Counted from the first letter of the stretch, positions 9,418 to 17,817 are shown. The stretch: DNA of 64,000 nucleotides from Phycisphaerales bacterium (GCA_029246705.1 JAQWMQ010000035.1:177438-241437), one strand, 5' to 3'. Program-made: numbers and translations. The notes: generated from the letters alone by a model not told the origin.

Positions 9418-9875
9418 CTGAGGAACTCCTTGAGTCGAGCCGGCATGACATCCTCCATCTGTGAGGCGGTGGCCTCGTAGACGTCCAGACCTCCTCCAAT
9501 GGGATCGTAAACATCACCATTCGGGTCCAGCAGATGCACGTGGGAGATCTTTTCGGAATCGCCTCCGAACATCGACTGAATGCCCCCGAGGTGGCCGCGG
9601 GTCATGGTGAGGACCAGATCGGCCTTTTCGACCATCTCAGGAGTCAGTCCGAGGCTCCGGGACTCGAAGCCGTCGATACCCCTCCGAGCGAGGACCTCCG
9701 CGACCTCCGGAGAGGCCGCCATGCCGTCTGAAGCAGCCAAACCAGCGGAAACGAAGAGCATGTCACCAGCATCGACGCCCTCCACAAGCCCACTTTGCGC
9801 TGCATGACGGGCGATTGCTTCGGCCATGGGGCTTCTACAGGTATTTCCGGTACAGACGAATAGGACGGTTCGCAT
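9414..9875 (-). CDS. Low-molecular-weight phosphatase, YwlE-like (possible protein-arginine phosphatase)
   Basis: 153 residues from ATG 9875. The frame runs on upstream to 10070, but the family begins at MRTVLFVCTGN. The P-loop CTGNTCRSP holds the nucleophile Cys and the Arg, and LLDPNGDVYDPIGGG supplies the general-acid DP. The Thr in CTGNTCR is the feature that gives Bacillus YwlE its phospho-arginine preference, whereas tyrosine phosphatases usually have CLGNICR. The linkage to rpiB also matches ywlE-ywlF. Arginine specificity is therefore inferred, and an ordinary tyrosine phosphatase remains possible. Confidence 0.88.
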   Translation of the reverse strand: MRTVLFVCTGNTCRSPMAEAIARHAAQSGLVEGVDAGDMLFVSAGLAASDGMAASPEVAEVLARRGIDGFESRSLGLTPEMVEKADLVLTMTRGHLGGIQSMFGGDSEKISHVHLLDPNGDVYDPIGGGLDVYEATASQMEDVMPARLKEFLR

Positions 9876-9951
9876 GAGCTGACTCCAGGGGGAACCATGG
9901 TACCAACCATCAGGAAAGGACAAATGAAGACCATTGGCGGACGATGGAGAC

Positions 9952-9979
9952 TCGACTGTTCCGTGGCTCTTGGTAAAAT
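9952..9979 (+). promoter_or_regulatory. Putative sigma-70-type promoter for the 10028 gene
   Basis: TCGACT at 9952 and TAAAAT at 9974 are separated by 16 bases, giving a likely transcript start near 9986 and a ~40-base leader to the GTG start. Confidence 0.45.
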
Positions 9980-10027
9980 AGAGCCTACTTCTGAACCCGT
10001 CGGCAGATGAACTGCTGGAGATGATCC

Positions 10028-10600
10028 GTGGACTTCGTTGGATTTGATGAGGCTTGGAAAAGCCTGGCACCGTTGAAAGTGGTACGTCTGGACTCCTCCA
10101 CCGAGGAAGCCTTCAGGCCAGGTCTTGAGGATTCGGATGATCTGGTGATCTTCGACCTCTGTGGCACGACACCTGACGCTGACGCCATCCCACTCGAGAT
10201 TCCCCGCGAGCGAGCCGCAGACGCACTGGAAGCCCTCGTGCACAAGTTGCACCTCGCACCGCTGCTGCTCTTTCCAATCGGGAAGTGGCGGAACGTGATC
10301 GATTCGATCTCGTTCGAACTGGCCGGCAACGAGAACTGGCAGGAGATGGACTCTGCGTCGATCGTTGCACTCAACTCGCAGGACCCGATGATGTGCGAGC
10401 CCCAGGATCTGCACCTGGTGCATGACATCCTGGCGACGATTCTTCGAGTCGGCGAGAACCCGCTGCAGGGCGTGACCCTGGCGGCACTCGGCAAGCCGCT
10501 GTTGATCTGCGCCGAACCACCGGATCGTCTTCGGATCGAACTGGGCAGGGAATCACTCGCCGCGGAAGTTCGTGAACTGCTCGAGCCGTTCGCGGTCTGA
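10028..10600 (+). CDS. Hypothetical cytosolic protein
   Basis: 190 residues from a GTG start, with GGAG about 8 bases upstream. I do not recognise the family. It has no membrane segment or signal peptide, is acidic, and alternates helices and strands (DLVIFDLCGTTPDADAIPLE, ALVHKLHLAPLLLFPIGKW, ALGKPLLICAEPPDRLRIEL), suggesting a compact alpha/beta fold. It is convergent with the next gene, 18 bases apart. A recognisable promoter lies upstream. Confidence 0.65.
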   Translation: MDFVGFDEAWKSLAPLKVVRLDSSTEEAFRPGLEDSDDLVIFDLCGTTPDADAIPLEIPRERAADALEALVHKLHLAPLLLFPIGKWRNVIDSISFELAGNENWQEMDSASIVALNSQDPMMCEPQDLHLVHDILATILRVGENPLQGVTLAALGKPLLICAEPPDRLRIELGRESLAAEVRELLEPFAV

Positions 10601-10618
10601 AGCGTCCTCGAGGACGAG

Positions 10619-10894
10619 TCAGTCGGCGTCTTCGCGCTCACCGAGATCGACGTTGTTCCAGTCGATGCTCTTGCCTTCATGTTCCCATTCAACGAAGTAG
10701 GCCTCGGCCCGCTGCTTGTCCGATGCTCGGACCAGCACCTTCACCATGCCCGGTGCTTCGGCCCGGAAACCTCCGGTGATGCCACCGGCGACCTCCGCCA
10801 TGATCCCCTGGTCCGAAAGTGCATCGACGAGCATCTGGGCGTAGAGCTCGTCCGGAAAGGCGGCGAGGGTGATGGGTTCGGAATGATCGGTCAT
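10619..10894 (-). CDS. DUF2007-like small protein
   Basis: 91 residues. The pattern of a short strand, a helix (ELYAQMLVDALSDQGI), a strand (MAEVAGG), then VKVLVRASDKQRAEAYFVEW resembles DUF2007 (putative signal-transducing protein, PII-like fold), in which a pair of strand-helix units is followed by a helix with E-A motifs. The acidic tail is short. The function of DUF2007 is not established. It is 30 bases downstream of the zinc-ribbon membrane protein gene and probably cotranscribed with it. Confidence 0.6.
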   Translation of the reverse strand: MTDHSEPITLAAFPDELYAQMLVDALSDQGIMAEVAGGITGGFRAEAPGMVKVLVRASDKQRAEAYFVEWEHEGKSIDWNNVDLGEREDAD

Positions 10895-10924
10895 GAAAGC
10901 TGTCCCTTCGTAGGTGTCCGAGGA

Positions 10925-11344
10925 CTATACAGCCGGGCCTTCAAGAAGGTTGTCCGCTTCCTCGTCCTCGACGGAAAGTGGATTGAAACGGGTTCCGTTC
11001 TCCTCGAAGTTCATCGAACACCGTGCGCAGGTGAGGATCGTCTCGGGATCGCCCAGGGAGGTGGGCTCCGGGGCCGGGGAGGTGACCAGATCGCCTTCAC
11101 AAGTGGGGCAAAGCCCCTTCTGGATCCTGGTTCGAGCCATGGAACGCTCAAGACCGCGGGTAATCATCATCACCACCCACACCAGGACGAACCCCGCCAG
11201 GCCGAGCATGACCAGCAGGAGCGCTCCAGGTGGGAAGAGGAAGACCATCACGAAGGCAAGCATGAATGCAGCCAGATAGACCCCGAAGACCAGCAGGCCG
11301 AAGAGGTCGTTGAAGCGGCACAAGTATCGGTAGATCATCGACAT
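10925..11344 (-). CDS. Membrane protein with C-terminal zinc ribbon
   Basis: 139 residues from ATG 11344 (or 137 from ATG 11338). Two strongly hydrophobic helices lie at residues ~14-37 and ~41-62, followed by a cytosolic part with CPTCEG and, 25 residues later, CARC, a likely zinc ribbon. The tail is acidic. Function unknown. A TAGAAT box ends just 1 base before the first ATG, so the mRNA would start at or near the second ATG and be almost leaderless. Confidence 0.6.
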   Translation of the reverse strand: MSMIYRYLCRFNDLFGLLVFGVYLAAFMLAFVMVFLFPPGALLLVMLGLAGFVLVWVVMMITRGLERSMARTRIQKGLCPTCEGDLVTSPAPEPTSLGDPETILTCARCSMNFEENGTRFNPLSVEDEEADNLLEGPAV

Positions 11345-11345
11345 G

Positions 11346-11351
11346 ATTCTA
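11346..11351 (-). promoter_or_regulatory. -10 box (TAGAAT) abutting the start codon
   Basis: On the minus strand TAGAAT occupies 11351-11346 and the annotated ATG is at 11344. No good -35 is seen. A CTGTC/GACAG inverted repeat lies just upstream, across about 11354-11370. Transcription would begin near 11339, next to the in-frame ATG at 11338. Confidence 0.35.
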
Positions 11352-11445
11352 GCTGTCAGATACCGACAGGGCCCGTGAAGAACCGTGGAGAACCGCCCAT
11401 TTTCCGCTGAGTGAGTACACTTGAGGCCTCAAATGGAGGTTCGAT

Positions 11446-12561
11446 ATGAAGGTTGTCTGTGACCGCGCCGCGCTTGTTGAAGCCCTGGCCCTGGCCGGGA
11501 GCGTCGTCCCAACCAGGACCACGGCACCAGTACTCGGCTGCATTGCCATCACCGCAGCCGATGGCATGCTCACCGTGGCGGCGACCAACGCCGAAGTCGG
11601 GCTCACCATCGGCGTCCCCCAGGTCGACATCCAGAAGGATGGCACGTCGCTGGTCCCCTCGGACAAGCTGACCCAGATCGTCCGCGCCTGCGAGGACACC
11701 ACCCTGACGCTCGAGCTCGAGAAGTCGATACTCCATGTCCACAGCGAGGACGCACACTTCAAGATCTTCGGTTTCGATCCCAAGGAATTCCCCGGCGTCA
11801 AGGAGTTCCCGGAGAAGGCCTCCAACTGCTTCACCTGCTCGGCGAAGGTGCTTCGCAGGCTCATCAGCCGGACCCTCTTCGCCACGGCGGTCGAGAACAG
11901 TCGATTCGCGATCAGCGGCGTGCTTGCCGAGAAGCGAGGCAAGCGGCTTCGATTCGTGGCGACCGACGGACGACGTCTCGCGGTGGCCATCGGTGACGTC
12001 CAGGGTGGCGCGGAGGAAGAGACCTTCATCATTCCCGCCAAGCCACTTCAGGTGCTCAACAAGATGGTGGATGATCCCGATGCGATGGTCTCGATCGCAC
12101 AGGAGGATTCCCAGGCCGTCTTCAGGATCGGTGAGGGTGCGGATGCCGCGGTCCTCTCGACCAACCTGGTCGAAGGACAGTTCCCGCCCTTCGAGGACGT
12201 GATCCCCAAGGACCAGGACAAGAAGGTCTGCTTCGAGTCCGCCGAACTGGGCAGTGCCGTTCGACGTGCCGCCCTGCTCACCAACGAAGAGAGCAAGGGC
12301 GTCAGGATGGCCTTCTCCGAGAAGAAGCTCCTGCTCTCCAGCCGAGCCCCGGAAATGGGCGAGGCAGAGATCCAGGTCGACCTCAAGAGCTATCAGGGCG
12401 ATCCGATCGAAATAGGCTTCAATCCCGCCTATCTCACCGAGGCCCTGCGGGTCGTGGACGCTCCCGAGATCGAGATCGAACTCAAGGCCCCCAACAAGCC
12501 CGGGGTGATGAAGGTCGGAGCGGACTTCACCTACGTGGTGATGCCGGTCAACCTGACCTGA
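11446..12561 (+). CDS. dnaN: DNA polymerase III beta subunit (sliding clamp)
   Basis: 371 residues, the normal length for the three-domain clamp that tethers polymerase III to DNA as a ring dimer. MKVVCDRAALVEALALAGSV opens domain 1, FAISGVLAEKRGKRLRFVATDGRRLAV is the typical domain-2 strand pair, and the end TYVVMPVNLT matches the C-terminal hydrophobic-pocket strand (MPMRL in E. coli). GGAGG sits 7 bases before the ATG. It is not next to dnaA or recF, and a perfect hairpin terminator follows, so it stands as its own unit. Confidence 0.97.
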   Translation: MKVVCDRAALVEALALAGSVVPTRTTAPVLGCIAITAADGMLTVAATNAEVGLTIGVPQVDIQKDGTSLVPSDKLTQIVRACEDTTLTLELEKSILHVHSEDAHFKIFGFDPKEFPGVKEFPEKASNCFTCSAKVLRRLISRTLFATAVENSRFAISGVLAEKRGKRLRFVATDGRRLAVAIGDVQGGAEEETFIIPAKPLQVLNKMVDDPDAMVSIAQEDSQAVFRIGEGADAAVLSTNLVEGQFPPFEDVIPKDQDKKVCFESAELGSAVRRAALLTNEESKGVRMAFSEKKLLLSSRAPEMGEAEIQVDLKSYQGDPIEIGFNPAYLTEALRVVDAPEIEIELKAPNKPGVMKVGADFTYVVMPVNLT

Positions 12562-12616
12562 TCACTTCGAGGAGCCCGGGGCGCTACCTCCGGGGCGACA
12601 CAACACCAGACAAAGA

Positions 12617-12648
12617 GAAAGGGCGCGGCCTCGAGGCCGCGCCCTTTC
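12617..12648 (+). terminator. Perfect hairpin between dnaN and the redoxin gene
   Basis: A 32-base perfect palindrome, 14-bp stem (12617-12630 with 12635-12648) and TCGA loop, with GAAA/TTTC at its base. Symmetric, so it can serve both convergent genes. Confidence 0.85.
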
Positions 12649-12683
12649 ATCGTCTTGAGCCGTCGTGCTCGGTTCGCATCAGC

Positions 12684-13352
12684 TCACTGGTAGCGAACGC
12701 CGCAGCCCCACTGCTTCACGTAGGTGGGCTCGACGGTGGAGCCGTTCTTGATCGCCTTGACGCTGTTGAGCACGTAGTTGGTCTTGCGCTGGTCGCTGAA
12801 GGCGCCCTGATAGCGAAGAACACCTTCGGTGTCGATGACGAACATGTGCGGGGTGGACTTCGCACCGTAGGCCTTTGCGACCGAGGTGTCACCGTCGATC
12901 AGGATCGGAGCGGTGATACCGAGCGAGTCCTTCATGCCGCCGTCCTTCTTCGCGAGTTCCTCTGGAGTCATCCGCATCTTCGCGGTGGAGGAATCAACGA
13001 GCAGGTAGACGACTTCGGGATCGACTTCCTTCAGGCCCTTGACCAGGTCCTTGACGGAACCGTTGTTGTGGATCGAACGGCCACCCTTGCCACCGCTGTA
13101 GGGGCAGGTGGGGCAGAACCATTCAAGGACGACGATCTTCCCCTTGAAGTCAGACAGGTTGTGGCTCTTGCCGTCGGTGTCCTTCAACGTGAAGGCAGGA
13201 GCGGCCTTGCCGATTTCAGCGGTTGCCGTTTCAGAGGAAACGGTGCGCGATTCAGCAAGAGTATCGTTGGCGATAACGCCCCCAATGATGACGATGGCAC
13301 CTCCGAAGAGAATTGTAAAGTTGAGAACGAACTTGCTACAGATACACTTCAT
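12684..13352 (-). CDS. Exported redoxin / AhpC-TSA family protein
   Basis: 222 residues from ATG 13352, with GGAG 7 bases upstream. An N-terminal hydrophobic segment (~9-29) acts as signal or anchor. The thioredoxin-fold domain has GKAAPAFTLKDTDGK, then VVLEWFCPTCPYS with a CPTC centre, and STPHMFVIDTEGVLRYQG holding the cis-Pro. Members of this redoxin group often have a single Cys in a CPFV motif. Here a CxxC pair is possible. It is 19 bases downstream of a DsbD alpha-domain gene on the same strand, so the two probably work together in extracytoplasmic thiol chemistry. Confidence 0.85.
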   Translation of the reverse strand: MKCICSKFVLNFTILFGGAIVIIGGVIANDTLAESRTVSSETATAEIGKAAPAFTLKDTDGKSHNLSDFKGKIVVLEWFCPTCPYSGGKGGRSIHNNGSVKDLVKGLKEVDPEVVYLLVDSSTAKMRMTPEELAKKDGGMKDSLGITAPILIDGDTSVAKAYGAKSTPHMFVIDTEGVLRYQGAFSDQRKTNYVLNSVKAIKNGSTVEPTYVKQWGCGVRYQ

Positions 13353-13371
13353 GATGATCTCCGTGACAGAT

Positions 13372-14376
13372 TCAGCTCCCGGCTGAGGGAGCTTGTGTTT
13401 CAGATGTTGTAACCGCCGGTGAGCTGTGCTTACCGGTCTGAATTGAAAAATCGATGGATATCGGGGACATGATACGACCTGGATCCTCGGGAATGGGCAC
13501 CACGATCCCCGCAAACTTCAACACGCCGTCCAGGGCGTTCCCGGGTTCGATCTTGAGTGGGATGTCGAAATCAAAACGCCCATTCGAAAACCGACCCTTG
13601 ATCGGTCCGGGGGTTGCCGGCATGACACCGGGCGTATCGTAGGGATAGAACCAGACCAACCGCGCACCGGGAAGTGGACCCTCGATGATGAACCGCCCAT
13701 CGTCCAGCTGCAGTCGCAGTCCGTTGACCGATTTCGAGGGCCGCGGCATACGCAAGCGCCAGGCATCGAAGAGCGCCTGGTGCTCGGAGTGTGCTGCCCC
13801 GACATCGCCGACGACCGGCAACCGAAGGGTGTGGGTTCGCTGACCGAAGAGGCAGGCCTTCTTGCAGACCAGCCAGTTCAGCGCGACCGTGATCTCGACG
13901 CCATCGGAGGGAGGCTTCGCCGGTGCGGTCACTGGAACCAGAAGCACCGTCTCCCCGGCATAGCCGTAGCTCGGCTCGGCACCGGGGAAGACCTCGGGCG
14001 TCGGCCACTGGGTCTCGCCGACCACGAACCCCTCCGGAACCTGGACATCGATGCTCGGCGGCATGCCGCTTCCACCGGCATTCCGCCAGTAGATGTACCA
14101 GTGGGGTTTCATCTTGAAACGGATCGCAAGTTCGAACTTCGCCCCCGGTGCGATCGCATCGGTGCTGGAGAAGAGTTCACTGCCGACCAGTGCTTCTCCG
14201 GTGAGCTGAGTCGCATCCTGGGCCGAGAGCGCACGCTCCAGCCCGGAAAGGACCAGGACGGCCAGGAGCATGGCCATCACGCCGGCTCCTTCGAAGCCTG
14301 GGGAACGATCTGTCCTTGAGGCTGATCTGCTCATGATCTTGGTCACGATACCCATCAATGGACGGTTGGGTTTCAT
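13372..14376 (-). CDS. DsbD N-terminal (alpha) domain protein, secreted
   Basis: About 334 residues from ATG 14376. In-frame ATGs at 14355 and 14334 are alternatives, and none has a strong ribosome site. A hydrophobic signal segment (VMAMLLAVLVLSGLERALSA) is followed by an immunoglobulin-like DsbD alpha domain: FKMKPHWYIYWRNAGGSG, and NWLVCKKACLFGQ with the C-x3-C pair that receives electrons. It lacks both the eight-helix membrane domain and the C-terminal thioredoxin domain of full DsbD. Its partner is probably the redoxin encoded immediately downstream. Confidence 0.82.
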   Translation of the reverse strand: MKPNRPLMGIVTKIMSRSASRTDRSPGFEGAGVMAMLLAVLVLSGLERALSAQDATQLTGEALVGSELFSSTDAIAPGAKFELAIRFKMKPHWYIYWRNAGGSGMPPSIDVQVPEGFVVGETQWPTPEVFPGAEPSYGYAGETVLLVPVTAPAKPPSDGVEITVALNWLVCKKACLFGQRTHTLRLPVVGDVGAAHSEHQALFDAWRLRMPRPSKSVNGLRLQLDDGRFIIEGPLPGARLVWFYPYDTPGVMPATPGPIKGRFSNGRFDFDIPLKIEPGNALDGVLKFAGIVVPIPEDPGRIMSPISIDFSIQTGKHSSPAVTTSETQAPSAGS

Positions 14377-14432
14377 CTTGCGTGTATGCTCCTGATGTTC
14401 ACCGTCCAATTCCCCTTCTGGAGCCCTCGGAC

Positions 14433-14903
14433 ATGCGATACACACGTTTCCTGATGCCGCTTGTACTGATCGCCCTGACCACCGGATGCGCCAAGAAGAC
14501 CAGTGACCGCGATCTCGAGTGGGTCACTCCATATCAGGCGATGGACCTCATCGGCAAGCCGACGGGCGTCTTCGGTTCGATCGGTGACGACGTGAACATC
14601 TGGCTCGACCCGAGAACCCCCCCTGAATATGCCGAAGGGCATGTTCCAGGAGCGATCAGCCTGCCCTTTCCCATGATCGAGCAGGATCACGAAAGCCTGC
14701 TTCGAAATGCAGGAACGATCGTGGTCTACGACACCAACTGGGATGACGTGATCGCGGTCAGCGCAAGCAAGCGCCTGATGGAGATCGGCTACAGCAACGT
14801 GTACTCGCTTCGCGGCGGACTCGAAGCCTGGGTCGCCGATGGCAACGCCGTGGACAAGGGCGCTCCCAGCGAGGCAACCGAGCACCAGGCCGGCCGTCGC
14901 TGA
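14433..14903 (+). CDS. Rhodanese-like lipoprotein, catalytic Cys replaced
   Basis: 156 residues from ATG 14433, with GGAG upstream. The lipoprotein signal has a lipobox ending TTGC (MPLVLIALTTGC). The rhodanese fold is clear: DPRTPPEYAEGHVPGAISLP, then TIVVYDTNWDD at the active-site loop, and SNVYSLRGGLEAWVADGN. The position that carries the nucleophile Cys in active sulfurtransferases (VVYC) is Asp here, so sulfur transfer is unlikely and a binding or anion-sensing role is more probable. Divergent from the DsbD-like/redoxin operon, sharing a ~56-base intergenic region. Confidence 0.85.
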   Translation: MRYTRFLMPLVLIALTTGCAKKTSDRDLEWVTPYQAMDLIGKPTGVFGSIGDDVNIWLDPRTPPEYAEGHVPGAISLPFPMIEQDHESLLRNAGTIVVYDTNWDDVIAVSASKRLMEIGYSNVYSLRGGLEAWVADGNAVDKGAPSEATEHQAGRR

Positions 14904-14925
14904 TCGCACGCTCCTGATGACAATC

Positions 14926-14958
14926 AAAAAGGGCACCGACCTGGTCGGTGCCCTTTTT
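14926..14958. terminator. Bidirectional terminator
   Basis: A 10-bp stem (14931-14940 with 14944-14953) flanked by A5 on the left and T5 on the right. It ends the rhodanese gene on the plus strand and atpG on the minus strand. Confidence 0.9.
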
Positions 14959-14980
14959 CTTGGTTCGGTACGAAAACGAT

Positions 14981-15871
14981 CTATTCGAGTGCGGCTGCAC
15001 CGGAGACGATTTCCGTGAGTTCGGTGGTGATCTTGCCCTGTCGCGCGCGGTTGAAGTCGCGCTTGAGGGTGCGACCCAGGCCGGAAGCATTGTCGGTTGC
15101 AGCCTTCATCGCGATCATGCGCATGACCTGCTCGCTGACGATCGCATCGTTGATCGCCTGGTAGAGCGAGGTCTTCACCGCACGGGGAAGCAGTTCCGAA
15201 AGGATCTGCTCGACCGAGGGGCTGAATTCGTAGCTCACGCCGTGACCGGCGGCAGGCGAGTCGGCGTCTTGATCGACCACGTCCTCGATGCTCATGGGCA
15301 GAAGCTGCATCACTTCCGGTTCCTGCTTCGAGGTGGCGATGAACTTCATGTAGACCACGCGTACCGCGGAGAATTCACCGGCGTTGAAGCGCGTGATGAA
15401 ACTCTCGGCGACTTCGGCGACGGGCTCGAAGTCCGGCTTGTCACCGAAGATGTACTGCTCGGCGATGGGTGTTCCCGCGAAGGTGAAGTACCCCGCGGCC
15501 TTCTTGCCGACGATCTGGAGCTCGTACTCGGTGCCTGACTTGTTCAGGGACGCGAGGTGCTTCGAGGCGACGCGGAGAACATGGCTGTTGTACGCACCGC
15601 AAAGACCACGGTCGGAGGAGACCACCAGGACCAGCTCTCGGTCTGGTGCATTCCGGACGCCGTTGATCAGGGGATCGTCCAGGTCGTCCGAACTGTTCGC
15701 CGCCACCTGGGCGACCAACTCTCGAATCTTGTCGGTGTAGGGACGGGTCGCCTTGGCCCTTTGCAGGCTCGAGGTGAACTTTGCGGTCGCGATCATCTGC
15801 ATCGTCTTGGTGATGCGTTGGATCGTGGAGACCGCGACCATCCGTTTCTTGATCTCGCGAATCTGTGCCAT
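14981..15871 (-). CDS. atpG: F-type ATP synthase gamma subunit
   Basis: 296 residues. The rotor shaft of F1. The N-terminal helix AQIREIKKRMVAVSTIQRIT and ITKTMQMIATAKF are canonical, SSDRGLCGAYNSHVLR is the central signature and the C-terminal helix has NDAIVSEQVMRMIAMKAATDNA. There are no other ATP synthase genes nearby. Upstream on the same strand, 45 bases away, is an MBL hydrolase, and downstream is a terminator, so atpG is detached from the usual atpAGDC order here. Confidence 0.96.
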   Translation of the reverse strand: MAQIREIKKRMVAVSTIQRITKTMQMIATAKFTSSLQRAKATRPYTDKIRELVAQVAANSSDDLDDPLINGVRNAPDRELVLVVSSDRGLCGAYNSHVLRVASKHLASLNKSGTEYELQIVGKKAAGYFTFAGTPIAEQYIFGDKPDFEPVAEVAESFITRFNAGEFSAVRVVYMKFIATSKQEPEVMQLLPMSIEDVVDQDADSPAAGHGVSYEFSPSVEQILSELLPRAVKTSLYQAINDAIVSEQVMRMIAMKAATDNASGLGRTLKRDFNRARQGKITTELTEIVSGAAALE

Positions 15872-15916
15872 AGGTCGGGAAGTCTACCCCATTCCCGTGA
15901 CCGATGGGGACCGATT

Positions 15917-16759
15917 TCAGAGCTTCAGGCCATCCCAGGCAGGTGCCATCCCCGCTGGCAGGCGCTCGAGCAGTTCCGCATGACGCAGATCATGGGTCAT
16001 GTGGATGAACCAGGTCGATTCCGCCCCGATTCGCTCGGCCGCCTCGACCGCTTCCTCGACGGTGAAATGGGTTGGGTGGGCTCGGTCCCGGAGCATGTCC
16101 AGGGCCAGGGTTCTCAGCCCCCTGAGCCCCGGCCAGGTCTCAGGAGGAATCCCGGAGACGTCACTGCACCAGGCCAGGGGGAAGGGCCCCGGCTGGTCGG
16201 CCAGAACCACCCCGTCGTCATCGACCGCCTCGATCCGGAAGCCCAGGATGGGAAGTCGTCCGTGGAGCAGGCGCAGCGGCTCGATTCGAAGGCCGTGCAT
16301 GGTGAAGGCTCCCCCGGGAACCAGGGGCACGTCCCGAAGATCGGCGACATAGGAATCGTTGATGTTCTCGTGGCGGGCGTAGATGTGCTTGAAGATCCGA
16401 TGGAGCTCCTGCCTGACCTCCGGTTCGGCATGAACCGAGATCGAACTCTTCATGAGCGAGTTGTACCGACGTACCTCATCGAGACCGAACACGTGGTCGA
16501 CATGCGCATGGGTCACCAGGATCGCATCACACCGCTCGATGCCCTCGCGAAGCGACTGCTCGCGATGGTCGGGGGGGATGTCGATCAGGATCACCCGGAG
16601 CTGACCCGCCGGATCCGTGAACCGCAGGCATGCGCCACACCGCAGGCGACGATCACGGGGATCCTCCGAGGTGCAGGTATCGCAGTGACAACCGATCACG
16701 GGAACGCCGGAGGACGTCCCGGTGCCCAGGAAGGTCAACTCGATCTCGCTGACGGTCAT
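15917..16759 (-). CDS. MBL-fold metallo-hydrolase (PhnP-like)
   Basis: 280 residues from ATG 16759, whose first bases overlap the thiE stop by 4 (ATGA). The frame stays open upstream only because it overlaps thiE. LTFLGTGTSSGVPVIGCHC plus LRCGACLRF has the Cys pairs of a structural zinc, as in PhnP-type phosphodiesterases, and the catalytic motif is THAHVDHVFGLD, with WFIHMTHDL near the end. PhnP hydrolyses cyclic ribose phosphates. The exact substrate here is not known. Cotranscribed with thiE and probably atpG. Confidence 0.85.
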   Translation of the reverse strand: MTVSEIELTFLGTGTSSGVPVIGCHCDTCTSEDPRDRRLRCGACLRFTDPAGQLRVILIDIPPDHREQSLREGIERCDAILVTHAHVDHVFGLDEVRRYNSLMKSSISVHAEPEVRQELHRIFKHIYARHENINDSYVADLRDVPLVPGGAFTMHGLRIEPLRLLHGRLPILGFRIEAVDDDGVVLADQPGPFPLAWCSDVSGIPPETWPGLRGLRTLALDMLRDRAHPTHFTVEEAVEAAERIGAESTWFIHMTHDLRHAELLERLPAGMAPAWDGLKL

Positions 16760-17817
16760 CGATCCACCGGTGCCGTGCCGGTGATCGACTGATGGATCGA
16801 CCTGGTGGCGGCCTCGGGGTCCTTTGCGGCGCAGACCGCGCTGGAAACCGCGACGCCACGGCACCCGAGTACCGCCAGTTCCGCAGCTCGGGGGGCATCG
16901 ATCCCGCCGATCGCAAGGTGCGGGATCTCGGGGTGCTGTGCGATGAAGGCTGACAGGAACGACGGCCCGCTCGGAACGCATTCGGGCTTGGTGGGGCTGG
17001 CATACATGGTGCCGAGGCCGCAGAGATCAGAGCCGGCACCAATGGCGGCGGCGGCCTCCTCCATGTCGTGGGCGCTCGAACCGATGAGCAGTCGACGTCC
17101 GGCCACCCGGCGAACTTCGGCGATCGGCAGGTCCCCGGTGCCCAGGTGCACGCCGTCGGCTCCGGCGGCCAGGGCGATATCGGCCCGGTCATTCACGATG
17201 ACGGCCGCACCGAGCGGTCGGGCGATCGCAACGATCTCCCGCACCCAGGCGAGGAGACCCTGGTCGGTCATCGCCTTCTCACGAATCTGCAGGCAGTCTG
17301 CTCCACCGGCAAGGGTGGCCTTGATCACCTCCAGCGGTGAAAGGAGACAACTGGCTTGACTGACCAGGACGCAGAGTCGCCACTGTGGTGCCGAACTTGG
17401 AAGTCGCTGAAGGAGCAGACCAGCGGCCTCGTAGCCGCGGTAGCGGACCACCTCGATTCGACCGGCGACGGCAGGATCGATGGTCTTCGCCCATTCCTCG
17501 ATCGAGCGAAGCGCCTCGCCCATGCGAGCGCCCGCGGCCTCGATGACCGCACGCGGATCGGCACGCTGGGCTTCGCTCGCGAGGGTGAGGGTGCGACCGA
17601 TGTCCGATTCGGTCGCACGGTGGGCTTCCAGGAGACCCGGGGGCAGCTCCTTGAGGGCGGCGACCAGATCGTGCCTGAGTGACTTGAAGGCCAGGCTGCC
17701 GGCCTCGTCATCGACCAGGAAACGCGCGCCGTCCTCCAACACCCTCATCGCTTCCCGGGCTCGATTCGCGTTGGCGTCGAGGATTCTGGCGGGATGACGG
17801 TGCGGGGGTTCATGCAT
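16756..17817 (-). CDS. thiE: Thiamine-phosphate synthase, long form
   Basis: 353 residues from ATG 17817. It joins HMP-PP and thiazole phosphate. Residues ~1-150 are the extra N-terminal domain found in cyanobacterial and planctomycete enzymes (ARILDANANRAREAMRVLED). The ThiE barrel follows with CLQIREKAMTDQGLL, VIVNDRADIALAAGADGVHL, LGTGDLPIAEVR, and GLGTMYASPTKP. An ATGA overlap couples it to the MBL hydrolase. No other thi genes are in the window. Confidence 0.92.
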   Translation of the reverse strand: MHEPPHRHPARILDANANRAREAMRVLEDGARFLVDDEAGSLAFKSLRHDLVAALKELPPGLLEAHRATESDIGRTLTLASEAQRADPRAVIEAAGARMGEALRSIEEWAKTIDPAVAGRIEVVRYRGYEAAGLLLQRLPSSAPQWRLCVLVSQASCLLSPLEVIKATLAGGADCLQIREKAMTDQGLLAWVREIVAIARPLGAAVIVNDRADIALAAGADGVHLGTGDLPIAEVRRVAGRRLLIGSSAHDMEEAAAAIGAGSDLCGLGTMYASPTKPECVPSGPSFLSAFIAQHPEIPHLAIGGIDAPRAAELAVLGCRGVAVSSAVCAAKDPEAATRSIHQSITGTAPVDR

